Shown: one piece after another, positions 51,104-59,657 of the stretch
Layout of the letters: the number at the start of each line of letters is the position of its first letter
Numbering within the stretch: position 1 is the first letter of the stretch
Assembly (NCBI GenBank): GCA_036651815.1
Contig: JAVVXB010000005.1
Location: 1 to 64,000, forward strand
From: JAVVXB01 sp036651815
GTDB taxonomy: Bacteria; Bacillota; Clostridia; Christensenellales; CAG-138
Length of the DNA stretch: 64,000 nt
Reading direction: 5' to 3'
Made by a program: the position numbers and the translations under genes
The notes under the pieces: model-generated
What the model was told of the DNA's origin: nothing
The model's input: only the letters and a program-made list of their open reading frames with translations
Database searches by the model: none

Positions 51104-51942
51104 TAAAACGCATCCTAGCGTTTTCGCTTCTTTTTTTTCTTGCATTGTTCATCTGGTACCCGTTGTGCATGCTGTTTTCCGGTGCGCTGACGCCGACATC
51201 AGAGATGAACGAACGCCTCTGCGGTGTGCTTGGAACCGCCGATACGCTGGCATCATGGCCGATTATACCGAGTAGGCTGACATTCAAGCATGTGGTGGAG
51301 CTACTGCTCGATACGCCTGAATTCTTTGTGGTGTTCTGGAACTCCTGTATTCAGGTGTTTCCGGCGGTGATTGGCCAGGTGCTGGTGGGCGCCCCCGCGG
51401 CATGGGCACTCGCAAGGTTTCATTTTCGCGGTCGCAATGCGCTCAACTGGCTGTATATCGTACTGATGATTCTTCCGTTTCAGGTAACGATGGCATCGAG
51501 TTATATCGTACTTAGTAAGCTTTCGCTCGTAGATACCCACCTTGCCGTCATTCTGCCCGCGCTGTTTTCGGCGTTTCCCGTATTCATCATGAGCAAATTC
51601 TTCGGAAAGATCCCGCAGGAAATGTTGGAAGCCGCTCGAATCGATGGCGCCAGCGAACTGCAATTATTCATGCGTATCGGCGTCCCGATGGGCGCGCCGG
51701 GCATCCTGTCGGCAGCGCTGTTGGGCTTTATGGAATGCTGGAACGCAGTCGAGCAGCCCATTACGTTTCTCAAAACACCGTCGCTATTTCCACTGTCGAT
51801 CTTTCTGCCCAAAACAACTATCGAGCAAGCGGGCGTTTCATTCGTGGTGGCGATCATCACCCTGCTGCCCGCGCTGCTATTGTTTCTATATGGGCAGCAG
51901 AATCTCGAGCAGGGCATCCTCGCATCCGGCATCAAGGAGTAA
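51100..51942 (+). CDS. ABC transporter permease (MalG/UgpE type)
   Basis: A 280-residue permease with six spans. The EAA loop is EMLEAARIDGASELQLFMRIGVPMGAPGILSAALLGFMECWNAVEQPITFL. The N-terminal WYPLCMLFSGALTPTSEMNERL carries an unusually long first extracytoplasmic loop (about 60 residues to TFKHVVELLLDTPEFFVVFWNS). It forms the channel with the preceding gene product. It is followed after 6 bp by an HlyD-like gene preceded by AAGGAG. Confidence 0.92.
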   Translation: MIKRILAFSLLFFLALFIWYPLCMLFSGALTPTSEMNERLCGVLGTADTLASWPIIPSRLTFKHVVELLLDTPEFFVVFWNSCIQVFPAVIGQVLVGAPAAWALARFHFRGRNALNWLYIVLMILPFQVTMASSYIVLSKLSLVDTHLAVILPALFSAFPVFIMSKFFGKIPQEMLEAARIDGASELQLFMRIGVPMGAPGILSAALLGFMECWNAVEQPITFLKTPSLFPLSIFLPKTTIEQAGVSFVVAIITLLPALLLFLYGQQNLEQGILASGIKE

Positions 51943-51948
51943 TTTAGA

Positions 51949-53097
51949 ATGAAACAGACAAGCAATCAATCCCCCACCGAGCAGCCAGCGCAGCCTCATA
52001 GTGTGGCAAAGCGCGCCCTTTCGACGTTCATTTGGTTTTTTATCATCATGCTGATGCTGACGTTTCTTTCCCGTTCCGCAAGCCGCGCGCTCATGGCTAA
52101 GGTGACCATCAAGTATCCGGGTTCCGGCGTGATTGATCTGAGCATCCGTGGCACGGGCAAATGGGTGCCGGGGGAAACGAAGACACTGCGGCTGAAATAT
52201 CCACGTCGCATCAATCACGTTTTTTTTACCGTCGGCCAATGGATCGAAATTGGTGATTCCCTGTTTTCTTACGATGTGACAACCACCGCCGGCGGGCACA
52301 AGGTTTCCTCAACCAAGATCGACAGCGCGAAGAAAAAGCTGAGAACTGCACAATCCGCGTTGGACGAGGCCGTGAGCGGACTACCAGAGGGAAGCCATAC
52401 GGATTCCGCAGCCGTGCAGTCCCTGCGCGATTGGTTAACAACCGCCGAACGGGCAGTGCAGTACGAAACCTTTGCCTATGAACAGAACTATGCCATCCAG
52501 ATGCGAGAGGGACTCGTGCAGTCAACCATTGGCGGCCTCATCGTCAAACATGATCTCGTTGAGGGCAAGACCGTGACTCCGAACACGGAAAGCATACAGA
52601 TTTCGCCGGAGGGTTCACGGCTGGAACTCTCTGTTTCTGCCGAAACCGCAAAGGCATTATCGTTCGGCGATGTCGTAACACTCACGGAAAACGGCAAGGA
52701 ATTATCTGACACCGCAAAGATCATAAAGCTTGGTCTGCCCGATGCCGATGGGAACATAGCCGTGCAGTGCAGCGTCCAAAGCTGTGATCTCACGCCCATC
52801 CTAGGCAATCCGCAGGACTTGATCATCAAGAAGCAGTCCATTCGATACGATCTCATCGTCCCCATTGAGGCGCTCCGTCAGAGCGGCGCAGATCAGTTGT
52901 TTGTACTGGTATTGGACGAAAAGAAAACGGTCATGGGCACGCAGTTAACGGTACGGAGCGTAAACGTAGAGCTGCTCTGCCGGGATACCAACCGCGCGGC
53001 GGTTACTGGCGCCCTTTCGCAGCAGGACCGGTTGATTGCAACCAGTTCCAAACAGCTCACTGCGGGCGACTTTGTGGTGATCCAAGATGAGCGCTAA
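51949..53097 (+). CDS. HlyD/RND-adaptor-like membrane fusion protein
   Basis: A 382-residue protein with one N-terminal span (about residues 22-43). After it come a split barrel-sandwich region (FFTVGQWIEIGDSLFSYDVTTT and VQSTIGGLIVKHDLVEGKTV), an intervening helical hairpin (SAKKKLRTAQSALDEAV...LRDWLTTAERAVQYETFAYEQNYAIQM) and a C-terminal beta domain (RLELSVSAETAKALSFGDVVTL, DLIVPIEALRQSGADQLFVLV). The order is that of periplasmic adaptor proteins of MacA/HlyD type. Its presence within a sugar-importer operon is unusual. It overlaps the next gene by 11 bp. Confidence 0.83.
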   Translation: MKQTSNQSPTEQPAQPHSVAKRALSTFIWFFIIMLMLTFLSRSASRALMAKVTIKYPGSGVIDLSIRGTGKWVPGETKTLRLKYPRRINHVFFTVGQWIEIGDSLFSYDVTTTAGGHKVSSTKIDSAKKKLRTAQSALDEAVSGLPEGSHTDSAAVQSLRDWLTTAERAVQYETFAYEQNYAIQMREGLVQSTIGGLIVKHDLVEGKTVTPNTESIQISPEGSRLELSVSAETAKALSFGDVVTLTENGKELSDTAKIIKLGLPDADGNIAVQCSVQSCDLTPILGNPQDLIIKKQSIRYDLIVPIEALRQSGADQLFVLVLDEKKTVMGTQLTVRSVNVELLCRDTNRAAVTGALSQQDRLIATSSKQLTAGDFVVIQDER

Positions 53098-54325
53098 ACG
53101 TATTCCTTTTTTATGCCTACTCCTATCGTTCCAATTTTTTCTGCTTTGGGGACTGGCATTGCATGCGGGGCAATGGATGCAGGCAAACTATGAGGGTGTG
53201 AGCGTACGCGTTACAGGCACACCGCTGCCGCAATCCCAACTGACGGATGCGTGGGCACGTCAGAACGAATCTGAATTGACGAGCATGACTGCATGGAGTC
53301 GCAGTGATGCCGTCACCGTTAAAAACAGCGGTCTGCAAACCGTCGCCACAGCAAGGGTTATTACCGTACTTGGCGATATGCGGCGCGTTTGCCCCGCAAC
53401 GCTGGTGGATGGAAGCTATCCATACCCGAATGACACAGGCTACTGTGTCATCGATTTAGCCACAGCAAATATGCTCTTTCACTCGGCGGATGTGGTGGGT
53501 GCGCGGCTAAGCGTGGATCAGGTAGAATACACGGTTGTGGGCGTAGTGGATGCCTATGAGCGTATGCTCATGCTTCGCTCCTCCAGCGCTGCCGCGACCT
53601 ATGCCAATCTTGAATTCACCTGCGCCGATGCTGAGCAAGCGCATTCGCTGGTGGAATCGTTTCTCTATCGCTACAAGCTCACGAATGAATATGTCCTCGT
53701 GGAAAGCGGCGTTTACATGCACATTCTATCCAGCCTACTTGGCATGCCTGGCTGGATCTTCGGCTTTGCCACGGTCGGAGCGCTGCTTCATGAGGCACAC
53801 CGCAGACGTGCCAAGCCACTGTCTTGTGGGGTGCTGTTGCTCACAGCAGCAGGGAGCGCTGGAATGCTTATTTGGTTACTAGCCATTTATCCTGACTTTC
53901 CGCAGATGTATCTACCTACAAAATGGTCGGACTTTTCGTTTTGGGGTAAGCAGTTTGATCAATGGCGCCAAGCATGGCAAGAAATATCCTTGCTCACCCC
54001 CATGCCAAAGGAGGTACAGTTTTTTTCCGCGCTGCGTCAATGTCTTATGTTACTGGCAGCTGCAACCGCAACAGGCCTCCTGCTGATGGGTCAGTTGCAG
54101 TTGCGTCTGCAAAATGACTGGGAATGGCTCGGCGTTCTGCTCATGCTGCTCATCACGACCATTTCCATAGCATTGCTACGGTTGCATGGCATAGACTTTG
54201 TTTGGACGCGCGGATATCTGTGCGCATTGCCGCTGTGGCGAACTGCGAAATTGATTCTGTGCTCACTGTCGCCCATCCCTCGCTCGAACGAATATGGAAG
54301 TGCATCATGCTCAACCAAATCCTAA
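53087..54325 (+). CDS. MacB/FtsX-like membrane protein without ATPase domain
   Basis: A 412-residue protein. It has one N-terminal span (residues 7-27), an extracytoplasmic domain of about 190 residues resembling the MacB periplasmic core (GVSVRVTGTPLPQSQLTDAWARQNESELTSMTAWS, VDGSYPYPNDTGYCVIDLATANMLF, GARLSVDQVEYTVVGVVDAYERMLML) and about four C-terminal spans. MacB proteins normally work with an ATPase and with a MacA adaptor; the adaptor is the preceding gene. No ATPase is present in the operon. The C-terminus overlaps VanZ by 19 bp. Confidence 0.72.
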   Translation: MSAKRIPFLCLLLSFQFFLLWGLALHAGQWMQANYEGVSVRVTGTPLPQSQLTDAWARQNESELTSMTAWSRSDAVTVKNSGLQTVATARVITVLGDMRRVCPATLVDGSYPYPNDTGYCVIDLATANMLFHSADVVGARLSVDQVEYTVVGVVDAYERMLMLRSSSAAATYANLEFTCADAEQAHSLVESFLYRYKLTNEYVLVESGVYMHILSSLLGMPGWIFGFATVGALLHEAHRRRAKPLSCGVLLLTAAGSAGMLIWLLAIYPDFPQMYLPTKWSDFSFWGKQFDQWRQAWQEISLLTPMPKEVQFFSALRQCLMLLAAATATGLLLMGQLQLRLQNDWEWLGVLLMLLITTISIALLRLHGIDFVWTRGYLCALPLWRTAKLILCSLSPIPRSNEYGSASCSTKS

Positions 54326-55080
54326 GCTATATCCTTTTAGGATTCCTTTTATTGGCTGCTGTAATGGCGCTGTATTTGCCATTTTATTTCATTTTCCGAA
54401 AACGAATCCCGTTTATCCGCCAGATTTGCGTCGTGCTGCTGATTGGGAGCGTATTGGTTGTCCTTTGCGCCACGCTGCTGCTCTCAATTTTTGCAATTGT
54501 CGATATGGGTTATCCGCTCTTTCAGCGGGTTCACCTTATCAACTGGATACCCCTCAGCTGGCTGGTCAAGCCCTGGACGATGGGCCGTGAAAAAATGCTT
54601 GCGCAGATCGTCGCAAACATATTGATGCTGGTTCCGCTTGGCTTTCTGCTGCCAATTGTTTTTGCTCAATTGCGTAGATTTTGGAAAACTGTTCTGTGCG
54701 TTTTCTTACTGATGCTCACCATTGAGTTTTTTCAGTATTGGATCGGCTCATCCGCAGACATTGACGACCTCATTCAAAACACGCTAGGGGCAATGATCGG
54801 ATATGGACTATTCGCACTGTTCTCGCAGCAGCTGGGATGTAAAGCATGGTGGCATAAGGCGCTCAATCATCCGTGTTCGCACCGATGTTCGGCACAAATA
54901 AATGCAGTTAGATCATGTTTAAAAAAAGAAAAATTAACGGTTATGCATGGATATTTTTGTCAGTTCAAGCAGCGCATTCGCCGGTTTGCTGGAAGTAACG
55001 CTATCAACTCGGAACGTAGAGCCGGCAAAAACCTATTGGGAATGCTTTTGATGAATTTAAAACATGCCTCCATCTATTGA
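54307..55080 (+). CDS. VanZ-family membrane protein
   Basis: A 257-residue protein. After two N-terminal spans the VanZ core is visible: INWIPLSWLV, MLAQIVANILMLVPLGFLLPIVF, LLMLTIEFFQYWIGSSADIDDLIQNTLGAMIGYGLFALF. VanZ proteins influence resistance to glycopeptides and other envelope-active compounds by an unknown mechanism. The last 80 residues, Lys/Arg/Cys-rich, lie outside the family and look like readthrough past the normal end. ATG 54307 sits inside the end of the MacB-like gene. It closes the six-gene operon. Confidence 0.85.
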   Translation: MLNQILSYILLGFLLLAAVMALYLPFYFIFRKRIPFIRQICVVLLIGSVLVVLCATLLLSIFAIVDMGYPLFQRVHLINWIPLSWLVKPWTMGREKMLAQIVANILMLVPLGFLLPIVFAQLRRFWKTVLCVFLLMLTIEFFQYWIGSSADIDDLIQNTLGAMIGYGLFALFSQQLGCKAWWHKALNHPCSHRCSAQINAVRSCLKKEKLTVMHGYFCQFKQRIRRFAGSNAINSERRAGKNLLGMLLMNLKHASIY

Positions 55081-55421
55081 GCCTATTTAGCGATGGATCA
55101 AGAACCGTCATGATCTGTGTAGATTTGCTCTGTCAGTCAAAAAAGTCTCCGGAATTGTTCTGGGGTGTGTCTCTTGCCCCACATGTTACGGCCGCGGTAG
55201 CATGCGCCCGAGAATAGACATCCAATTGAGGCGCTTTCCTTATATGTTTTGATGGCCGTGCAGTTTCTTGCTCCGTCAAAACATGGTGATCTCCGTTGAA
55301 ATTAAATTTGTCAAAGGTTCAAGAAAGTCAGCATCTCTGCTGACTTTCTTGTCTCCGGCCAATGATTACGCTGGCTGTATTCATCAATTTCCCCAAGAAA
55401 CGGGGACTGCTTTTACAGGGT
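55081..55421. other. Non-coding stretch between VanZ and cupin genes
   Basis: No gene is supported. It contains only the hairpin listed at 55321-55350. Confidence 0.5.
55321..55350. terminator. Perfect hairpin between convergent VanZ and cupin genes
   Basis: AAGAAAGTCAGCA and TGCTGACTTTCTT form a 13-bp stem with a TCTC loop. The stem ends in A/T runs rather than a separate T-tail. It suits bidirectional termination. Confidence 0.65.
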
Positions 55422-55832
55422 TTAGTCGACCAGGTCATCCAGGTTCAGATGGAAATTCTGAACGATATCCCACATGCGGATGTTCTTTTCCGGTCCCATG
55501 GGAGAATAGATAAACAGAAACACAAATTCTCCCTCCCCGGTATTAAAAAGCCGGTGCGGCTCATTTTTCGGAACAAACGTGATGTCTCCTTTTTTCAAAG
55601 GAACTTCTGTGTTGTCCTCCATCCGCATAATGCCCTCACCTTTGAGATAGATCATCACTTCTTCTTCGTGAACATGCGTATGAAATTCGGAGGCTTGTCC
55701 CTTATTATATACGCCGATGCCTACCGATACTTGCTCCGCGCCATCCTGTCCATCCACAAGAATTAGATTGTCTCTCACATTCGGAGCTGCTGCCCGATAT
55801 ACGGGCAGTTCGCCAATTGATAATTTCTTCAT
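55422..55832 (-). CDS. Cupin-domain protein
   Basis: A 136-residue single-domain cupin. The metal motif is HTHVHEEEVMIYLKGEGIMRMEDNTEVPLKKGDITFVPKNEPHRLFNTGEGEFVFLFIY (HxH, E, then H). Start 55832 is supported by GGAAGG upstream. Such proteins may be isomerases, dioxygenases or sugar-binding regulators; nothing here tells which. It is separated by 176 bp from the nucleoside operon and may be independent of it. Confidence 0.82.
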   Translation of the reverse strand: MKKLSIGELPVYRAAAPNVRDNLILVDGQDGAEQVSVGIGVYNKGQASEFHTHVHEEEVMIYLKGEGIMRMEDNTEVPLKKGDITFVPKNEPHRLFNTGEGEFVFLFIYSPMGPEKNIRMWDIVQNFHLNLDDLVD

Positions 55833-56008
55833 TTTATATTCCTTCCGGGCTATGCCCATTTGATATCATCACATCGGCATCCGGTGCGTACTGCCGATAT
55901 CAATCCAATATATCCGTGATCGTCGGGATCGCAATCAGTTTCAGGGCTGTCTGAAAGCCCGATATGTCCCGAGCGTAAACTCGAAACCCGATCCCTTCTC
56001 ATTTTCGT

Positions 56009-57334
56009 TTAGCGATAGTCCTCTACGCCCCGGTTGCTCACACGTGCAAGAATGAGTTTTTCGGGCGCAGGTTTTTCCGTGCCATAATGATATGCGGTTT
56101 TCATCAGCAAGGCACCTTCATCAAGCTTCTTTTCATCGGAAGCAAACACGGTTGCCACCTTATCGCCTTTGTGAACATAGTCGCCACGCTTCTTCTCCAG
56201 AATGATGCCCGCCGAATAATCGACTTCGCTATCCTTGGTTTCGCGGCCCGCTCCTAACACAACCGACGAAATACCGCATTGTTCCGTATTCATGCGCGTA
56301 ATATATCCCGTTTCCGTGGCAAAAACATCCTTGCTGTAGGGCGCGGCCGCAAATAATGACGTATCGCGGATGAAGGCAACATCCCCCTCTTGGCATTCAA
56401 TCATATCGATAAACTTCTGGAATGCGGAACCATCCTCAATGACCTGCTTTGCCATGTGCGTACATTCCTCGATACTGCCTTTTTTCGCAAGGTGCAGCAT
56501 GTTTGCCGCAAGCGCCAGGCATACCTCCGTCAAGTCCTGCGGCCCGTTGCCTTTGAGTGTTTCGATGCACTCTTTGACTTCCAGAATCGTACCAATTCCG
56601 TGGCCAAGCGGCGTATCCATGTTCGTAATCAAAGCAACCACGTTACGCCCGACATGATCGCCAATGGCAATCATCTTCTCGGCAATCAAGACTGCATCGT
56701 CGAATTTCTTCATGAAAGCACCATCGCCTGTTGTCACATCCAGCACGATGTTCTCGCTGCCGCCAGCAATTTTCTTGCTCATAATGGAGGCAGCAATCAA
56801 TGGAGGACTGTCCACCGTTCCGGTGACATCCCGCAACGCATAGATTTTCTTATCTGCTTTTGCAATTGTGCCCGACTGGTTGATGACGCTCAACCCAACA
56901 CGGTTTACGTTGGCGCAAAACTCTTCTTTTGTATAATCGGTTCTTACGCCCGGGATGGCCTCCAGCTTATCGCCGGTCCCCATGGTGAATCCAAGGCCGC
57001 GCCCAGTCATCTTCGCAACCTTTACCCCGCATGCAGCGACAATCGGCGCAAGAATGAGTGTGGTCTTGTCCCCAACGCCACCGGTGCTGTGCTTATCCAC
57101 CCGTACGCCGTCGATTGCGGACAGATCCACCATATCGCCGGAATGCGCCATTACATTCGTCAGATCCGATAGCTCACGGTCGTTCATTCCTTGAAAATAG
57201 ATCGCCATAAGCATCGCCGACATTTGGTAATCCGGGGTTTTTCCCGCAACGTATTCATCGATCATGTAGGTGATCTCTTCAATATTTAATTCATTGCCAT
57301 TCCGTTTTTTGATGATCAAATCGCACATTCTCAT
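56009..57334 (-). CDS. pdp: Pyrimidine-nucleoside phosphorylase
   Basis: A 441-residue phosphorylase of full family length. It cleaves uridine, thymidine or deoxyuridine to the base and (deoxy)ribose-1-phosphate. The signature is DKHSTGGVGDKTTLILAPIVAACGVKVAKMTGRGLGFTMGTGDKLEAIPG, with KKIYALRDVTGTVDS and IMSKKIAGGSENIVLDV in the core. Start 57334 lies 9 nt after AGGAGG. It is the last gene of the nucleoside catabolism operon, 17 bp after cdd. Confidence 0.94.
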   Translation of the reverse strand: MRMCDLIIKKRNGNELNIEEITYMIDEYVAGKTPDYQMSAMLMAIYFQGMNDRELSDLTNVMAHSGDMVDLSAIDGVRVDKHSTGGVGDKTTLILAPIVAACGVKVAKMTGRGLGFTMGTGDKLEAIPGVRTDYTKEEFCANVNRVGLSVINQSGTIAKADKKIYALRDVTGTVDSPPLIAASIMSKKIAGGSENIVLDVTTGDGAFMKKFDDAVLIAEKMIAIGDHVGRNVVALITNMDTPLGHGIGTILEVKECIETLKGNGPQDLTEVCLALAANMLHLAKKGSIEECTHMAKQVIEDGSAFQKFIDMIECQEGDVAFIRDTSLFAAAPYSKDVFATETGYITRMNTEQCGISSVVLGAGRETKDSEVDYSAGIILEKKRGDYVHKGDKVATVFASDEKKLDEGALLMKTAYHYGTEKPAPEKLILARVSNRGVEDYR

Positions 57335-57351
57335 TTTCGCAATCCTCCTGT

Positions 57352-57750
57352 TTACTTTGCTTTCCAAATTAAAGGAAATATCTCCGCCAAGGTATATGAG
57401 AACAGGTTATCGGGACGGTTCCCCAAAATAATGCGGAACGTATCCTTGTCACAGAATTCTGCCATGACCTGCCGACATACACCGCAGGGCGGGCACTGCT
57501 CCTGCCATTCTTCCCATCCGCCAACAATCGCGATTTTTTCAAAATCACGAACGCCTTCGCTAATTGCTTTGAAAAAAGCCGTGCGTTCTGCACAGACGGT
57601 TGGCGTATGCGCAGGGTTTTCGATGTTACAGCCGCAGAATACCTGTCCGTTTTTTGCCAGCAGCGCAGCGCCGACATGATAGTTTGAATAAGGCGCATAG
57701 GCATATGCCGCGCTGTCAATCGCCATCAAAAGGAGTTCGCCGTCCGTCAT
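57352..57750 (-). CDS. cdd: Cytidine deaminase
   Basis: A 132-residue homotetrameric-type cytidine deaminase. AYAPYSNYHVGAALLAKNGQVFCGCNIEN, the zinc motif TVCAERTAFFKAI and CPPCGVCRQVMAEFC (PCxxC) are all present. It converts (deoxy)cytidine to (deoxy)uridine for the phosphorylase encoded next. Start 57750 has GAGGG upstream and matches the family N-terminus; the longer open frame into deoC is not homologous. Confidence 0.95.
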   Translation of the reverse strand: MTDGELLLMAIDSAAYAYAPYSNYHVGAALLAKNGQVFCGCNIENPAHTPTVCAERTAFFKAISEGVRDFEKIAIVGGWEEWQEQCPPCGVCRQVMAEFCDKDTFRIILGNRPDNLFSYTLAEIFPLIWKAK

Positions 57751-57770
57751 ATTGATTCCCTCGCGTTCAC

Positions 57771-58427
57771 TTATGCGTTCTCGCTCTTTTGGATCTTCAC
57801 CAGTCTGCTGGTGCCTAAGCGCGATGCACCTAGTGAAAGATACGTCTCGGCGTCCGCAAAGGATTGAATTCCGCCAGATGCTTTGATTTTCGTCGGCGCC
57901 TTTATCGTTTGTCCCATAATGCCAACCACATGAGGATTTGCGCCACCGGTGGAGCAGCCGGTCGAGGTTTTGATATAATCTGCATGCGCACGCATCACCA
58001 CTTGGCACATTTCAACGATTTCCTCGTCTGTCAAAAGGCATGTTTCGATGATTACCTTCAGTATTTTTTGACCGCAAGCTTCTTTTAACAAGCAGATTTC
58101 CTGCTCGATCTTATCGTATTCACCTGCTTTTAGATCACCCAAATTGATGACCATATCGATTTCATCCGCGCCATTTTGCAAGGCATCCTTGGTTTCAAAC
58201 AGTTTCGTAGCGGTGGTCGCATAGCCTTGTGGAAATCCGATGACTGTGCAAATCTTCATCTTGTTTCCTGCAAATTCCTTTGCACGTTTCACAAAAGAGG
58301 GTGGAATGCAGATGGATGCCGTCTTATACTGAATCGCTTCCTCGCAAAGCTGTTGGATCTCTTTCCATACTGCGGTTTGCGAAAGCAACGTATGGTCAAC
58401 ATGTTCTAAAATTTTGTTCTTTTCCAT
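57771..58427 (-). CDS. deoC: Deoxyribose-phosphate aldolase
   Basis: A 218-residue class I aldolase that splits deoxyribose-5-phosphate to acetaldehyde and glyceraldehyde-3-phosphate. DHTLL, VIGFPQGYATTATKLFETKDALQNGADEIDMVINLG, LKVIIETCLLTDEEI and the Schiff-base Lys in YIKTSTGCSTGGANPHVV followed by KIKASGGI are all present. Start 58427 is preceded by GGAGG. It lies 13 bp after deoB. Confidence 0.96.
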   Translation of the reverse strand: MEKNKILEHVDHTLLSQTAVWKEIQQLCEEAIQYKTASICIPPSFVKRAKEFAGNKMKICTVIGFPQGYATTATKLFETKDALQNGADEIDMVINLGDLKAGEYDKIEQEICLLKEACGQKILKVIIETCLLTDEEIVEMCQVVMRAHADYIKTSTGCSTGGANPHVVGIMGQTIKAPTKIKASGGIQSFADAETYLSLGASRLGTSRLVKIQKSENA

Positions 58428-58440
58428 GGTTTCCTCCAAA

Positions 58441-59628
58441 TTAATCATTGATAATCTGCTTTAAAAAAGCAGTTCCATCCAATCTATCCTGAATCCCAAA
58501 GTAGGATAAAACGGTTGCGCCTAAGTCTGCAAAGGTCTGCCTTGTCCCAAGGTTGATATTGGAACGGGCATGCTTTCCGTATACGATAACAGGCACGTAT
58601 TCTCTGCAATGATCAGAGCCTGGCATCTTCGGATCGCAGCCATGATCCGCCGTCAAAATTAACAGGTCATCGTCCTGCAATCCCGCAAGCAGTTGTGGAA
58701 GCTTCGTGTCAAAATACGAGAGCGCCTCAGCGAATCCATCCACATTTCTGCGATGCCCATAATTCATATCGAAATCCACGAGGTTTGTGAAGCATAGACC
58801 GTGAAACGATTCCTTGCTCAGTTCAATGGTTTTCTCAATTCCGTCCGCATTGTTGCATGTTGGTATGGATCTATGCAACCCGCGGCCCGAAAAAATATCA
58901 TGGATTTTCCCAACGCCAATGGTCTCGATCCCATGCTGCATCAAACAATCCAGCATGGTATCCTTGGGCGCTGGAATGGTAAAATCATGCCGGTTTGACG
59001 TTCGTACATAGTTCGGCCATTCCCCTAAAAACGGACGCGCGATCACCCGCCCCACCAGGTATTCACCAACGCACAATGCACGGGCAATGCGACAACTCGC
59101 ATACAGTTCTTCCAATGGAACGATTTCCTCGTGTGCAGCAATCTGAAATACGCTATCAGCAGCGGTGTATACAATCAGCTTTCCTGATTGTTGATGCTCC
59201 CGCCCGTATTTTTGAATCACTTCCGTACCGGATATGTGTTCGTTGGACAGGATTCCGCGTCCGGTCTGTCTCTTAAATTCCGAGAGCAACGCATCCGGGA
59301 ACCCTGGCTCAAAGGTCGGAAATGGCTTTGTTGTAATGTGTCCCGCCAATTCCCAGTGTCCGACCGTAGAATCCTTGCCGCATGACATTTCCGCCATGCG
59401 GCACACCACGCCACGGTAGGAATCCGTCGTATTCAACCAGGTGTTTTTTGAGCAAGCCTCTGAGCCATCGATGTGAAATAATCCGAGTTTGGCCAAATTG
59501 GGCGTATAAAACTTGCTGCTGGATGAAACGGAACGTAACGTATTACTACCGACGTCGGAATATTTGCTTGCATCTGGCAAAGCGCCAATCCCGCATCCGT
59601 CGAGGACGATGAGAAATATTCTGCTCAT
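58441..59628 (-). CDS. deoB: Phosphopentomutase
   Basis: A 395-residue alkaline phosphatase-superfamily enzyme. It interconverts (deoxy)ribose-1- and -5-phosphate, linking the phosphorylase to DeoC. Metal ligands and the phospho-Thr lie in IFLIVLDGCGIGALPDA, CGKDSTVGHWELAGH and the C-terminal NLVDFDMNYGHRRN, ILTADHGCDPKMPGSDHCREYVPV. The start at 59628 matches the family. A much longer open frame upstream runs antisense through no known domain. Confidence 0.96.
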   Translation of the reverse strand: MSRIFLIVLDGCGIGALPDASKYSDVGSNTLRSVSSSSKFYTPNLAKLGLFHIDGSEACSKNTWLNTTDSYRGVVCRMAEMSCGKDSTVGHWELAGHITTKPFPTFEPGFPDALLSEFKRQTGRGILSNEHISGTEVIQKYGREHQQSGKLIVYTAADSVFQIAAHEEIVPLEELYASCRIARALCVGEYLVGRVIARPFLGEWPNYVRTSNRHDFTIPAPKDTMLDCLMQHGIETIGVGKIHDIFSGRGLHRSIPTCNNADGIEKTIELSKESFHGLCFTNLVDFDMNYGHRRNVDGFAEALSYFDTKLPQLLAGLQDDDLLILTADHGCDPKMPGSDHCREYVPVIVYGKHARSNINLGTRQTFADLGATVLSYFGIQDRLDGTAFLKQIIND

Positions 59629-59657
59629 TGTATTGAAACCGCCTCTTGTTTGATCTC

